Source: Tribonema minus
Lineage: Eukaryota; Sar; Xanthophyceae; Tribonematales; Tribonemataceae
DNA length: 64,000 bases
NCBI GenBank assembly: GCA_017506865.1
Contig: JAFCMP010000223.1
Span: 1,674,001 to 1,738,000, forward strand
Reading direction: 5' to 3'
Each line of letters begins with the position of its first letter. Position 1 is the first letter of the stretch. Both the position numbers and the translations under genes were made by a program. The notes beneath the pieces were generated by a model, which worked only from the letters and a program-made list of their open reading frames with translations, was not told the DNA's origin and searched no databases. This document shows, piece by piece, positions 38,603 through 52,246 of this stretch.

Positions 38603-40450
38603 ATGAGCCGGCTTGCGCTGGTGCTGTTGGTCCTGCTGCAAGTCTTTGCTCTTTGCGTGCTGGCAGCCAGTGCTGCCAGACCAACTAGCGATGATCCGAA
38701 AGGGCTCGTCACTGTTGCTTTCGGCATCATGGTGTACCAAAGACAGGGCGTCAGTGCCGAGTCTGCCTTGATGCAGTTTCAACGTCTGCTCAGGACTCTC
38801 TATGATCCTGTCAATACCTACGCAATACACGTGGACAGCAAGAGCGATCCCACGCTCATAGCTGGCATCAACAGGATACTGCAACGGTTGCCGAATGCGG
38901 TCATGCTGGAATCCACAAGCGTTGCATGGGGAGGAATCAGCGTGGTGGAGAGGACGCTGGCACTGGCTCAGGCTGCTCTTGAGCTGGACCAGAGATGGTC
39001 GTATTTCGTCAACATTGGGCACGAGGATTACCCGAATGCCTCGCCGCGCGAGATACGCAAGGCACTCACAGCGATGCCTGCTGGCAGAAACTACATGAAG
39101 TGCTGGCACTTGGCGGAGCACGACTTCTTTGGCCAAATCGAAAGGCATGGACCCAAGGCTCGCAAGGTGAGCACACAACCGCCTAGAGCCATAGTCGTGT
39201 TGAAGTTGAACAAAAATTGATCATGTGGATTCTGTTGAAGCTGGTGAGATGACACGGTGGAAACCAGACTCCCACCGAGATGACATGACTCGCACGCGGT
39301 GCTGAGCGCCACTTTTGGCTGAAGCCGTGAAGGACTTCAAGTCTCAGCTACCACATCATGCCCCATTCGCCCCTGTGCCATTCCACCAATGTGCAGGTGG
39401 TAGTGGATGATTTTGCGGGGATGGTGCACCCCACTGGCTTCTCCAAACCGGCCGACTCGATGCGCGCCCTGGGCTTCCAGTTCTACAAGTCCCTGCAGCA
39501 GATGGTCATCAGCAGGGACTTCTGCCGCCATGCCGTGTACTCTGCAGATGCACGGCGCCTGTTGCTCGTTACGGCATCATGTGAGTCATTGGATGAGTGG
39601 AATTGTCGCAAATTGGACAGTGCGCCTTGAACACGAGTATGTACAGTAACCAGTGTGCTGTTCGCTGCATGCAATGGCCACACGCTTGTCCAGGTTGCTG
39701 TCGTCGCAACGTGGTGTCAATTCCCAGTGCACAATATGCAGGCTGCTGCTGCGAGAGTCGTTGCCGCTGCCGCTGCTCCTGCAGCTGCTGCCCACCGTTG
39801 AGTGTTGGAGCAAGCGCAACTAGTGCCGCTGCACCAGTGCGTTCATAATGTAATCATGCAAGATGTGGAGCAAAGTTACAGAGACTTGATTTCAGCGCTG
39901 CATCCTGACTTGATGTACGCACAACATGTCTGGCTGCATCAGCAACGCTCATGAACAGATGCTCTTAGCCAAATACAAGTACGTGCTCAAGCTCGCCCTC
40001 AATGCAACAGCCATCACAGATATGAGAGCTCACCGTTTGATGTGCATGGCCGCAAAGCTCACATAGGTACCAAGACAGGGACGAAAAGAAATGCTTACCT
40101 GCCCGCTGTGTGTTGGTCACGTCAATTGCGTCTCCGCCGCCTGCCGCAGTGCTGGCACCGGACGAGGTGTTCTTCCCCACGCTACTGCAGCAGAGTGACA
40201 GTTACAGGAGCACTGCCACTTGCGACAGCACGCTGCACTACAGCCACTGGATCAGGCCCGGGCACTCGTGGCACCCGGAGTACCTGGATCTGACGCACCT
40301 GGAGCTGCTGCTAGGGGGGCGGCCGTGGGTTGGAAGGGGGGACGTGCTTTTCTTTCGAAAGGTGATGATGATGATGGTGTGGTTGCAGCCACGTACTTTC
40401 TGGAGCATTTTGAGGAATCTGGTGTCGTATGTCATGGTGATGTACTCTTG

Positions 40451-40485
<35 letters not shown>

Positions 40486-42777
40486 AAATTGACTGGATGT
40501 GGCTGTTACATTTCGTTGGCGCTTTGCTGTGAGTTCTCGCTTCTCTCTGTAGCACTGGTACATCTGCTGGCACGTATGGGTGGCCACTCCACCGCTGCTC
40601 CCCCTTCACTGCATAATGCACGTTTTCGAACTACTGCATTTCTGTCCCCAGTGCAGCATTTTATGCATATGAGTGGCTTGCGCCTGGGTCGATTTTCAGC
40701 GCAAGTACCATGGAATTGAGCAATGCAATGCCTAATCTTGTCTCCAACGCCAAGTGTCATCAACTGCATATCAAGATCAGCATCAAGATTTACCCTTCAG
40801 CGCCAGGATTGCTTCAGTTAAGCAGTTCTCGTTGCCACTGACTCAGTGTTTTGCCTGCGGCAACATGCCAAAGACAGTCAATGGCAGATTTGCAATTCAG
40901 CACAGAAGGATAATGTTCCTCAATTGGTGCCGATTCAGCACAGTTGATGTTCCGCAATTGGTGCCGATTCAGCACAGCCTAGAAGTCTGATGCTCCTCAA
41001 ATTCGTGCGTAGGGTCAAGGTTGGTGTCAGGGTTAGGGTTAGGTGCCCCAAGCGCCATTAGGCTGCCACCAAGTTGCAGCTTTGCCTCTGGGTACACCGT
41101 GTACTCTGCGCACAACATTGCGCTGCTGCATGACCGCAGTTGGATCTTGACCCGAATCATACAATAAACGCGTACGACTGCGTGACTCCCGTCAATGTCT
41201 GTGTACATTGATGACATCTGCTGCTCTGAAGGTTTTCTGCGCAATAGCTTTACTCGTGGCGAATGATGTTCAGTACTTCCATGTTGACCTGCATCAGTAG
41301 GGTGGTCCTATCTTCTGATGCGTCGAGGGCTCGAAGTAACAACACTTAGCAATGACGGCCTCTGTTTTCCCTACTCAGGTTGACTTTGGCAGCGTGACCC
41401 CCTTCAATGTTCTGTATGTATACAATGATGACGCTTGCTGTCCTGACCTTTTTTTTGCAACTGCTTGACTCATGGTGATTGATGTTTAGCGATTATTCAT
41501 CATCAACGGCGTCTGCTGTCCCTATGCAGGTGGACTTTGGCAGCAAATCTGCAGCGCTGCTGAGCGTCATCGACGCGCTCAATGGCGGCAAGTCGCTGGA
41601 GAGCTGTCTGCCGGTGATGCTCAACTGGCTTCGCGCGCAAGGCAGCAGCTTGTCGGTATGTACAAGCCCTCCACACACTACTATACCACCTGTGTTGAAT
41701 ACCCGGATGCAAAGCAGCACCACGATATTCATGTAATTGTGCTAGGCTGCAGCAGCGCGGCACAGCACACTTGAAAGTTCAATGCACGAGCGCGCTTCAA
41801 GTGTGCTGTTACCACGAGAAACCAATTCAGCTGCAACTGACAAAGCAGCTGTCTGTGTGTTTGGGAATGCCGTCAAGGCAGCGACACAGCGGTGTCATAT
41901 GGCTCATTTTTTTTTTTGCGACCGACCACAGCAGGGCCTGTCAAAACTCTTTAATTCTTTACCGTTTGCCCTACACATATCAGTGCGCCCTTGGCAGTGT
42001 GCCGCAGCTCTGGATCCGCTTCCATTAATGCTCGCAAAGCATGCAGGATTGCGGAACTACTAATCGGTATACTCATGAGTGCCTTACTTTCCCTCCATTT
42101 GGCTCCTGCTTCAGACATCGAATGTGAAAGTGTGTGTAAATATCAGTCAAGAAGGCCCTGCTTGCTACCCTCACAGCATGCCAGCAGCAGTCCTGATGTG
42201 CGTCGTGTTCCAGGTGTATCCTGCCTGGTGGTGACTCTCCGCCTGCAACTGCCGATAGTTGAAGTTTCGTCTTGACTTGAGGGCGGGCGCGTGCCAATGT
42301 CAGCCGCGCATACTTGCATAACCCGCAACCAAGAGTTGCCAGACTATCACATCACACTGGCCGGCATTCATGCGCGTGCGCTGCACACAGCTCCCTTCTG
42401 TAGACAATGCAACAGTCCGCAGGTGACCATGATGCATGACACATACATTTAAGCTTGCATGGCATACATGGGCAAAACTATCGGTACCCATACCCCCCAT
42501 ACCTCCCCCCCCCCCCCACCCCCCATGTGCTGTACTGCAGGACACATCAGCGCTCAGCGAGGTACTCTCCGAACTGACGCGGCGGCGCGTGGCGCACGAC
42601 CAGGCCGTCCGCAGCGCGTTCCTCAGCGCGCGGAATGGTCCGCCGCCGCCGCTGCTGCCGCCCGAGCGCTTCCACCGCCACAGCAGCGGCTCCGATGGCG
42701 CTGACTGGAGCGTGTTTGACGGGCGGCGCATGCGTACGGGGCGCGGGCGCGCTAGCAGGGACGCGCTTGCGCAGTAG
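38603..42777 (+). CDS. GT14 core-2/I-branching-type glycosyltransferase, five exons
   Basis: Exons 38603-39166, 39397-39580, 40150-40361, 41530-41655 and 42541-42777 join (phases 0,1,0,0) to 1323 nt, 440 residues. Residues about 4-23 form a signal anchor for the secretory pathway. The catalytic domain shows the family order: VAFGIMVYQRQ near the start, YAIHVDSKSD, VAWGGISVVERTLALAQAAL, the W-x-Y-F-V-N-I-G-H-E-D-Y-P block (LSGxDYPL in other members), then LAPDEVFFPTLL and LHYSHWIRPGHSWHP. These enzymes transfer GlcNAc or xylose to glycans or protein in the Golgi; the substrate here is unknown. The C-terminal ~80 residues are low-complexity. The last acceptor is preceded by a long poly-C tract. 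Intron 3 holds a CTG microsatellite and echoes of the exon 4 acceptor. Confidence 0.92.
40449..40486 (+). repeat. CTG microsatellite in intron 3 of the GT14 gene
   Basis: About eleven uninterrupted CTG triplets lie in the third intron. Similar CTG/CAG runs are at about 42808-42831 and 51052-51071 in non-coding sequence. Confidence 0.95.
40895..40985 (+). repeat. Short tandem repeat in GT14 intron 3
   Basis: Units built on GTTCCTCAATTGGTGCCGAT followed by TCAGCACAG occur two to three times with a period of about 37 bp. No exon similarity was found. Confidence 0.75.
41165..41410 (+). repeat. Echoes of the GT14 exon 4 acceptor edge
   Basis: The real acceptor is TATGCAG|GTGGACTTTGGCAGC at 41529/41530. 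One copy, CTACTCAG|GTTGACTTTGGCAGC, lies at 41378/41379 (151 bp away) with an intact AG. A more degraded copy lies near 41165-41272, with the blocks GTGTACATTGATGAC and CTCGTGGCGAATGATGTT matching those of the middle unit. As elsewhere, divergence increases with distance from the exon. Confidence 0.8.
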
Positions 42778-44813
42778 ATGTGAGGGCAGCGCTCAACATG
42801 GGCAGCGCGCTGCTGCTGCTGCTGCTGCTGAGCGTTGTGTGCTGCCGCGATAGCGCACTGTGGCGCAGAGCGTTCTTGGCAGGTGTTGGCGCGCGTGCTG
42901 CTTGCAGTGTGCAACACCGCTGCCCGCGTGGTGCCACCCTACACAGAGTGCGGTGGGTTCAACAGTGCTCAGTTCGGCGCAGGCATGCTCGCGGGGACGC
43001 ACGTCGTTTCGCAGCAGTGGTGGCGGCGCGCACTGCTTCCACGCTATGCGCAGCGTCGCCAGTCGTGGACGTGCAGAGGTCTGCTCAGAAGGATGCTATT
43101 AAGGCGCCTCTCACGTGAGACCCTCCTGAGCGCTTCCACCAGCACGTCTCAACCAATGCCATGGCCGCAGCGCTGCGGCGGCGGGCACGGCACGTGCATT
43201 GCGGCGTCAGCGCGCTAGCAGAGACGCGCAGTGCGTGCCGACTCTCTCGTCCTGTCAAGGTGTGGTGTGTGGGTTGAGGGCGGGCAGCAGTGCTCAGGCA
43301 GTCTGTTGCTGGCGAGGCCGCATGTCAGCCGTGCACTTGTTGTGCGGTGGGAGCAGCGTACTAGCAGAGCGCAGGCGCTGTGTGCAACTACACCGCCTTG
43401 GTTGTTGGTGTACGCCAGCTCTGCCCCTTTGTTTCACCGTGCACAGGATGTTTGTGTATTTGCTGCATCTGTGAGAGAGAGAGCGTTTGCCGCGGAGTGT
43501 TGTTTACCTTTGAGTGTGGTGAGGGGGGGGGGGGAGGGGGGGAGCACGTCAGGAAGCGTGCATGTGCACAGGGCGGGGGGGCGGGCGTGCACCTGCAGGC
43601 GTGTTTATTTGTGTCTTGCTCCATCAGTGCAAGTACACGGTATGTGCCGTGGACATTAAGAATGGGAACCTGCGTAAAAGCTGGGGGGGGGGGAGCGGGG
43701 GGGGGAAAACATACCAGGTTGTTGGATGGGTGTTTGTCTGTGGGTGCTGTGGCAGTCAGGCCAAAAAGCATGGTGCTTGAAGCATTTCTGTGAGTTAGGG
43801 TTAGAGGGTGCGTGCATCACTTGTGTGATGCCATGCCCCAAAGCACAGCGACATGCCCTACAGGCGGTCGTGCACGCACCAGTTAGTAATGTCAGAGAGC
43901 AACATTCGCAGGCTGACATCATGCACAACTACATGGAATTGCCCTACTGTCGCTGCTGCTGCTGCTGTTCACTGCATGCGGATGTACTTTGCATCTGCCA
44001 ACAAGGGTATGGATGTCAATATTCGGCGGCGCTCGTTTCTGGTATATGCAAGCATTTGCGCAAGCTCTTGCCACTCGCGAAGCTGCATGCCATCCATAAT
44101 ACTTTTCTGACATGTGAATAATAATGCGGCGGGTCTTATGACACTGCACAACACCACGGTGGGCACCACCATTCCCCATTTGCTCACACAAAATCGCACG
44201 GCTCGCATACATTATACTTCCCTTGAGTTGAACTAGACTTGACTGACGATTGATCCAGTCAAGACAATATGAGCACATGTTCTTCCTGGAGGCATCAGCA
44301 CTGCCAAGGTGCTCCTCTTCACAGTGCAATTCGCCTTGTGTACGATGTGCCGCGAGGTTGATCACGACTCGAGAAGTGTGCCAGCACGATGCTTGCAGTC
44401 GGCTTCATGCGGTGCCAGGCATCACAGTGCGTCATCTTATCTGACAACTCACTGTGCTACTGTAGTACGCATCAGCTATGCTCAAAGCGCAAGCAAAACT
44501 ATAGTTTTTTTCTATGCATTTGCGATGGCTGCGCGGTGCATCAATCAGCTGCCAATGCAGCCCTGCTTGACGGTCTCGGTGCCTGCGAAGCAGTTGCAAT
44601 CGACAGCGGCGTTGACACGCTGCAAACTGGGCACCAAGCACAGCCATCAACACCGCGCAGCAGACCATGCTGCAGCTGCAAACGCAGCGCACCGCGGCAT
44701 CAAAACGCACATGCTGCTGCACTCTCAAAGTAGGCATGGCATGGCAGCAAACAGTGTGAGGGAGCCCCTTCCAAGTACCACTGTGCACACTAGTAGATAT
44801 TATGTGGCAGCGC
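42778..44813. other. Intergenic region with G-rich tracts
   Basis: Between the convergent GT14 (+) and NEDD1 (-) genes. It contains a CTG run at about 42808-42831, repeated GCGCTCAGC/CAGCGCTGAG motifs, and long G runs at about 43524-43542 and 43683-43708. An ORF from 42780 begins with a hydrophobic leucine run, but it is produced by the CTG repeat. A single telomere-like TTAGGG lies at 43797. No gene is supported. Confidence 0.45.
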
Positions 44814-47800
44814 TCAGTACAGCCTGCGCAGGTCCTCATTCTCGCGCCGCAGCGCCTCGTTCTCCGCAAGCAGCGCCGCGACCTCGCCCGCGTGCCGCGC
44901 CAGCATGGCGTGCAGCTCGCTCTGCTGCGTCTCAAACTGCCGCAGCACGTCCAGGTGCAGGTTGCGCATGTCCCGTCGCACCTCCACCAGCAGCGCCGCC
45001 ATGCCGTCCTCGAACGCGTCGCGCGTCAGCGCTGCCGCCGGCGCTGCTGCCACCGGCTGCGCCGCTGCCGCTGCTGCTGCTGCGGCGGCGGTGGGCGACA
45101 TGCGCGCTGCCGCCGTCGCGCCGCGCGGCCACAGCAAGCTGCCGCTCTTGCTGTGCTGCTGATGCGCCGAGACGCTTGACGAATTTGAGTCGGAGTCGCG
45201 CCGCGGCGTGTGCTCGCTGAACCGCCGCGGCGGCGCCGGCGTACCAGCCACCGCAGCTGCTGCCGCTGCTGCTGCTGCCGCTGCTAATGAGGATTGTGAT
45301 GGCGGCGGCGGCGGCGCTGCTGCTTGTGCCTGCGGCGTTTGTGGCGCCGGCGGCACCGGGGCTTGCGCTGGGTGCGATTGTCGATGCTGATCGGCGTTGC
45401 GCTGTTGAGCCATGTGCGTTGCCTGCGCAGCGCTGCACGGCAGCAGTCGCAGTTGGCAGCGCAAGAGGTCAGCTGTGCAAGATTGCCGGGATAGCCGGCA
45501 GCAGCGCTGCAGTCGCCTGCCTATGCGCAGCAGCAGTGCTCAGCGAAGTGAGCGTTTCGTGTAGTATTTTGAGCGGCAAAACTCAAGCGAGTGCAAGGCA
45601 ATGTCTAGATCGCAGAAGCATTGGTAAGTGATGTCATCTACAGCTGGGTCCACCCTGCTGGAAGCTCCGTGAGCAACAGTGCATGTAGCAGTGATGCGAT
45701 CCTAAGCGAATGTCGACAGCCATACAACAGATGCTCTCGTCAGCAAGGACTGCCAACAACCACAAGACGGAGAACATAACTCACTGTGCTCTTTCGCCGC
45801 TGTGACTCAAACTCCCGCGCTGCAGCCCAGAATCATTCAACTCCAGCACGCCGCCTGCACGCGACTGTGCCCCGTGCCCACTGTCGCCGTTGCTCGCTGC
45901 TGTCGCAACTGCCCGCGCTGCTGCTGCCGCCGCCGCCGCCGCATCCGCCGCTGTCGCTGACCCATGATCACTACTGTGCGCTTGATCGCCTGTCAGCGAC
46001 GCCTGATCGGTCTCGACTCGCGACCGTTTCACCGCGCTCGGTGTCGCTGCTGCCGCGGTTAGCTGTGCGGCGGCAGCGGGCGCTGCAGCCTTTGGCAGCG
46101 CTGGTCGCTGCGCGCGGCACAATGGCAATGGCCAATGTTAGCCTCCATGGGGAAGCTGCTAGCCGAAAGCGCGGCACTGCGGGCTTTGCCATGAAGGAAG
46201 GGGAGCACACGCGCTTCGGCTTATGCACCAGCAAGCCCTTCTAAAGTCCTGAAATTCTCTTGATCAACTGTACCACGACACATAGCGTTCGAATGAATGG
46301 CAACGCCCTCGTGAACCACTGAGACACTCACCCAATGGTCACTCACCAATGAGACGCGATAAGGTACAGCGCGCTGCGCGCGCAGCGGCGGCATGGAGCA
46401 GCGGTGCGCCCAACGCGCGACGCTGCGCACGCAGCGATGTGCACGTGAATGAGACGGTGCGCTCCTTCTCACCTCCTTGCCTACTTGCGGCAGCACGGAT
46501 CCCTCATGTAGCCATGTGCGCAAGCAATACTCGTACGCTAGCGGCACTACAGCGAACGCTCCCACTGCTGTTGATGGTGTGATCCTAAGCAGCAGTCAAT
46601 CACGCATCGCGCAGTCGGCCGCAGCTTCACAACAACGCACTTCCTGCACTGCCTGCGCTGCAGCATCCCCTCGCTCGCTACACAGACACTCATTCGCCAC
46701 CAGCAGAATCAGCACGTGGACATCATTTCTAACGCTGCGGCTCGATGGACGGCAGCGTGTGTGCCGCCCTGGCGGGCTGAGCGCTGCTGTGGCTTGTCGA
46801 CAACCTGACATGGTGAGATATCGCACTCAACCCTAACGCTAACCCTAGTCCTAACCCCAACCCTGACCTGCCACGCGACGCCCATGACGCAGTGCCCCGC
46901 GCTCACGCGCGCCGCCGCCCCCCCCCCCGCCCCCCCCAGCCTCCTCAGGTCCACCACGAACACCCCCCCCGACTCGCTGCCCGCCGCCAGCGCCGCGCCG
47001 TCGCCGCGGAACGACAGCCCCGTCAGCGCCTCGCCGCCGCCGCCGCCGCAGTCGACGCGCCGCGCCGCCGCCGCCGCCGCCGCGCCGCGCTGCCGCGTGT
47101 CGCGCAGCACCACGGCGCCGTCGCGGCCGCAGCTCGCCAGCAGCGCGGCGCTCGCGGGCGAGAACTGCGCGTCCGTGGCCGCGCCGCGGTGACTCTCCCG
47201 CCACGCCGCCACCGCCCCCCCTGCCTCCGCAGCGTTAGCGTCCCACAGGTACACGGAGCCGTCCGCGTGCGCGCTCGCCATCACGCCGGGGCGCGCGGGG
47301 TCGCAGCGCACGGCGAGAGCGCCGGGGAGCGCGCCCCCTGCTGCCGCGAGAGTGCGCGCGACGGCGCCGCTGCGCAGGTTGTGCAGCAGCAGCGCGCCGT
47401 CGGCGGCGCCGCTGGCGATGTGCTCGTCGCGCGCGTCGAACTGCGCGCAGGTTATGGCGGCGGCGTGCCCGCGCAGCGCGCGAATCTGCGCCTTCTTCTT
47501 GAGGTCCCACACGTCGACGCGCTGTGCGGTGCCGCCTGCGGTGTGTGTGTGTGGAGGGGGGGGGGCTGAAGTTGAGGTTTGTGGGTGGTACTGCGCCAGT
47601 GTGGGTGCCTCAGTCGTCAACAATGTTGGTGTGCTGCGGTGCTGTTGGCTACAGAAACTCCTAACAAACAGCAACAACTTCAACGCGAAAAACACATGGC
47701 TACGTGGCATGGTGATTTATCTAGAAGAAATCTTCGAGTGTGATCATTTTTACCGAGGAAAGGGCGTCTGCTTTGACAGGCACAATGCTGCACAGGTACA

Positions 47801-48544
47801 CATTACCCTCGCAACATCCTGTATATATGCCCAGTGTGGCCACTCAAAGAACATTGATCAGCCATCGCAATCGATGCGCATTCGCAGGTACGACTGGCGG
47901 TGCGCGCCCACGAGAGCGCAGCGTGCTCCAACGCGCGCACGCGGGATGCGGCGGGCGCCGCAGAGCTCCGGCGTCTGCCGCGCTACGCAGTGACTCTGAC
48001 GCGCAACTTCGCCGAGCTGCGTGGCAGGAACCGCCTGGCGTGCGTGGAGGCACTGTTTCACCAGCACCCGCTGCAGCGCATCAGGCGCTGAGCGCTGCAG
48101 CACGTCCACCTGGGATTGCCCTCTGGTACACCAAAGGCGGCTATCAAGTGTTATGTGATGCCGTGCCGCAGCAAGTGTCGCAGCACACAGAACCCAGCCT
48201 TCACAGTTACCCGCAGCGACTGAATGATACTACCGAGCTTAGAGGTGATTGTGTTTGTTACCTGTGACAAGAAACCGGCTCTTGCTGCTGAACGCGATGG
48301 CGTGCAGCGCAGCAGGCTCCGCAGCCCCCGCGTTCAGCACATCGAGGACCCTCCCCGACTCATGCACCAGGCCAATTGCGCCGCTGTCGCTGCACGCGCA
48401 GAGCACCTGCGCATTGTGGTTCCACGCCACGGCATTGGTCCTCTCCTTGAACAGAGCCACGCTGCCTGCCAGCGCCAGGGTGTCGTCCTGCTGCTGCTCC
48501 CACAGCTGCACCACGTCGCCGCATGTGGCCAGTAGGGCCGGCAT
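44814..48544 (-). CDS. NEDD1: NEDD1-like gamma-tubulin recruitment protein, four exons
   Basis: Exons 48544-48262, 47535-46868, 46107-45785 and 45432-44814 join (phases 1,0,2) to 1893 nt, 630 residues (human NEDD1 has 660). Exons 1-2 (about 1-316) encode a WD40 propeller: VVQLWEQ, RVDVWDLKKKAQIRALRGH, HIASGAADGALLLHNL, ADGSVYLWDA and SCGRDGAVVLRD are repeat edges. Exon 3 is disordered and rich in Ala, Ser and Thr. The C terminus, from about LTRDAFEDGMAALLVEVRRD to LLAENEALRRENEDL, is the conserved helical and coiled-coil tail that binds the gamma-tubulin ring complex in NEDD1. The protein recruits gamma-tubulin to centrosomes, basal bodies or spindle microtubules. Exon 2's donor runs straight into a telomere-like tract. 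Confidence 0.93.
46829..46866. repeat. Telomere-like tract abutting the NEDD1 exon 2 donor
   Basis: On the sense (minus) strand the donor GTCAGG is followed at once by degenerate GGGTTA units: GGTTGGGGTTAGGAC, then TAGGGTTAGCGTTAGGG. The tract covers the first ~40 intron bases. Confidence 0.9.
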
Positions 48545-51500
48545 GCGCGCCTATGTGCTATGCTGAGGGGAGTGCATAGCTGTTCAGGGGCCTGGTTTGC
48601 GGGCGGCAAGTGCATCGGAGTGACGGTGACGGTTTGCTGGCGCGATGCGGGATTGTTTGCAGAGCCAGCTGCACCACGTGCATTATGATGATACTGAATC
48701 GTGTCCAGTGGCTGGCGCAGGGTCGTATGCAGCGTGGTGATGCAATATTGCTGAGGTTCTCTAAAGGTCTTGCTTCAAAAGCAACCTAGAATTGTTCTGC
48801 TGAAGCAAGTCGAAACATACACCGTTTCGAGCGTTGTATCGTGTCACCATCATTGTCTAGGATCTACTCTGGATGACTTTGGAGTGGGCGCCTTGACAAG
48901 AGTTTAGCGGCCTTGTGTGTTCGCACCTGAAGCCCATCTCACCTGCTTAGGGCGTCACTGGAGGTCTGCAATGATTGAAACCAGGATGTAGTTGTACTGA
49001 TGCGTCTGCACGCCTGATCAGCTCGGGCGCTGCTCGTCCTCGCCTCCGACAAAGGTTTCTGAAAAAGGTTTCTGGCAGTTGGTCTGGACTTGAACTTTCA
49101 CTTCAACTCTGGTGTGGCTTGGGGACAAGAGTCTTACCCGTAAGCCGTGAGGTCATGTGAGGCGGCGTGTAAATGCGAGACGCGGGATCATGCCTGCAGG
49201 GGTTTGCAACTCAGGGAGTGTCTTGTTCATGCCCTGTGTATGCCGCGTGGGGGCTCGTGGCGTTCTGCGTCAGCGTTCATGTGCTTGCCTGTATCGGTGT
49301 CTCCGGAGGGGAGGGCCTCGTGACCCGACGGCGTTTGGCCAAGAAGGAGGTGCTGTCCGCTGCGCTTGCCATCTGACCAGTAGCGTGATATTGGTGTCTG
49401 ATCAACGAAGAAGTAGTTTCGGACTTACACCGCATGTACGAAGCACAAAAGCATTGATCATAGTAGCAGGCTGCTATATATGAACATATGCAGAGACTTG
49501 AGCTTCACTTTCACCAAAAGTTCATTTTAACTTTCACTTCGAGATGTGCAATTTAAACGCAATAATGTCAGTCAGTACTGGCACTTCAACCAGCATCATA
49601 ATTCAGTATAGAAGCATGTTCAAAAACCAGTTCATATATAGGAGGTGTAGGTCACTAGAGTGGAGCTGACCACGCTGGTCTGGTCTGATGAGCCGACGGC
49701 GAAACAGCACGTCTCCTTCCTACAAACCTGGATTTAAAAAGGCTAAAGCACGAATGAACTTCATTGAATGCTGGCAACGCAAGTGCGGATGGTATGGCGC
49801 CGCCACCCTACACCCTAACCCCAACCCTCACCCATCCATGGTTCCCTGCACCTCTACCACGTATTTGAAACAAGGCTGCCAGCGCTATTTCTATAGCCTC
49901 TATGCTGACGTTTAGCATGTCGGCATGCCCCGGGGCGCCCCCTCTCCACGTTCAAGCGCAGCGGCATATATGACGATGCGCCGATGCTTTGCAGGAGAAA
50001 AATACTTTTTGAAAGGCATTCAAAACAGTTGTGCACGCCATGCCATGACCGAGGTCACCACCAGCACGATGCAGCTTGCGACTTGGGGAGTTACCTCTCA
50101 GCCGAGATCGCTGGCGTGAAGGAGCACCTCAATGTGCTGACCAGTTGGCCTGATCTGGCTACTGACGCCGGCAACACAATGGCTAGATTACCACAGCTTC
50201 GCCAGCGTGCTACAAGTTGAAGTTGTGCCTGTACATGTATACATGAAGCAAGCGGGAACTGGGCTTGTTCTGTTCGGCCATCGCACAATGGGGAAAACTT
50301 TTGTAATCGACGTCCTGACTGCCCATATTGGTGTGAGTCAACATGCCTTAAGTGCACAAGTACCTGAGAGGCAGGGCTGCAGCATGCACGGAAATTGACA
50401 AAGCTCGCAAGATATGTGTGTGTTGCTCTTGTGGCTATACAAGATCTTTCAAGAATCACAATGCCACAACATGCGTTGTTGACAAGAAATATAAAGGGCT
50501 GACATCGGCAGGTCATGTTACATTTAGATGCGGTGCAGCGGACAGCCTTGCCAGGTAATACCATGTGCAGACACACGGAAAGCGGAGTCAGCGTTTGGCA
50601 ACAGGTTTGCCGACAAAATGCCGTTCACAAGCGATATCGACTGTAAGAACCAGTGAAGCAGAGCCGGCATCAACGTTCATTGCATCAACGCTCATTGTCG
50701 AAGTACTGTTGTCGAGCACGCGCGTAAGCACTTGGGTCTGTACTCTATGTTGGGGACCACATGAGCATAGCACGTGAGGAGCACGTGAGGAGCAACCCAG
50801 ACAGCACCCAGCCCCACCGGCCATTGGGCGCTTTGGCAGCAGAATGGATCCACCGCAAGGGCTTCAAAAACCACGAGTGAGTGGGTGTAGCCGCCGTTAG
50901 GTACAATGGCGACGATGAGCCGGATCCCCAAGGGGGCTTCAGCAGCTGAGCAATGATGCCTGTGTGCGCTGCTACCAGCAATTGACTCAGCGCACACGCG
51001 TACGCTACACAACAATGGCTCCCATAGCCATGGCAGTACGGCCACTGCCAGCAGCAGCAGCAGCAGCAGCACCTAGACACCAAGTCCTGAGCTATCCAGA
51101 AAATGTGACTGTGGTACGCAGCGACACGTGCAGCGCTGAATATGCCCAATACAGTGCTCCACGGGGGCACAACCCACAGGCACATGCAGTTTGAGTTAGC
51201 AACATGTTGCTGACAACTGTCACGTCACTGACGCCTTGTGTCATATCATTGCTTAAGAGAGTGCGTTCTGAGCATCAGCGATGAGCGTACTCACGCGTCA
51301 CCTTGAGCAGCATTGCAAGCAATGGCAAAATGGCAAGTAAAGCTCAAGGCATTCAAGCTGTTGCAATAAAGGTAAATATCCCGCAGTGAAAATCAAAGCA
51401 GTAACTACCCGCACACTTGTATAACTGACAACGCTCTGCACTGAACAAATAGAAACAATGATGCTGCTTACTGCAGCGGAAAATGCTGCCTCCGCTGGTG

Positions 51501-52246
51501 GTGTTCTGCCGCGAACGCTGCTGCTGCCATTGTGGGTGCCTCTTGAAACATGGCCGGGCCCGGCAAGCCACTGCTGCTGCTGCTGTTGCTGCCGTCTTTG
51601 AATGTGAAGGCCGCGCTGTGCATGCTTCAACACGAGAGAGCATGCGGTCGCTGCCACAAGCTACATACCACACGCGCCCTGAGCACGCAGTGCCCGCAGC
51701 ACTCAACTAGCCCCCCCCTGCTGCATCAATTTGAAGCACAGATCTCGTCTGCGCAGAGACGCTGGCAGCGGCGCAGCACGCAGCGGCCATCTGGCGGTGC
51801 CGCCGCACGCCTGGTGCAGCTGCGAGTGTGGGAGCGCTGCGCGTCCCCTCACATGGTAAGGGCTGAGGAGGTGCCGCTAGTGTGGCAGCGCTCATCACGG
51901 TGCTGAGCGCTGCACTCGCTGCAGCGCTCGTGCAGAACGCGCAGGCTGCACCTGCAGGCGCGGACGACCTGCTCTTCCCCTGTGAAGGCAGCAGCGCAGC
52001 CCGCAGCGACAATCCTTGTGGAACAGTGCACGGCACTTTTTCTCCGCGTGACGGCAGCGGCACAGTTTGCGGCGCCCTTCCGCTGGTGCAGCAACGTGCC
52101 ATGCGGCATCAGTAAAACCGCTCGCCGGTGGCGGGCTGCTAAACGGTCTCGCAGCAGCAGCGCGTGCGCGGCATGCGCCGGCAGCGCCACGCGCACAGCG
52201 CGCCGCCGCCGTCGCAACGCGGCTGCCGCCGTGCTGCTTCCAAAGT
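48545..52246. other. Gene-poor region of 3.7 kb
   Basis: No exon chain is recognised. Contents: the NEDD1 5' flank, an AACTTTCACTTC-rich segment at about 49086-49545, a telomere-like CCCTAACCCCAACCCTCA tract at about 49809-49830, a 12-bp tandem CACGTGAGGAG at about 50771-50793, and a CAG microsatellite at 51052-51071. From about 51640 the sequence becomes very GC-rich with ORFs on both strands, probably compositional. Confidence 0.45.

Noticed and set aside
42780..43118. ORF with an apparent leucine-rich signal peptide
   Set aside because: The hydrophobic run is a CTG microsatellite and the downstream sequence has no protein-like pattern.
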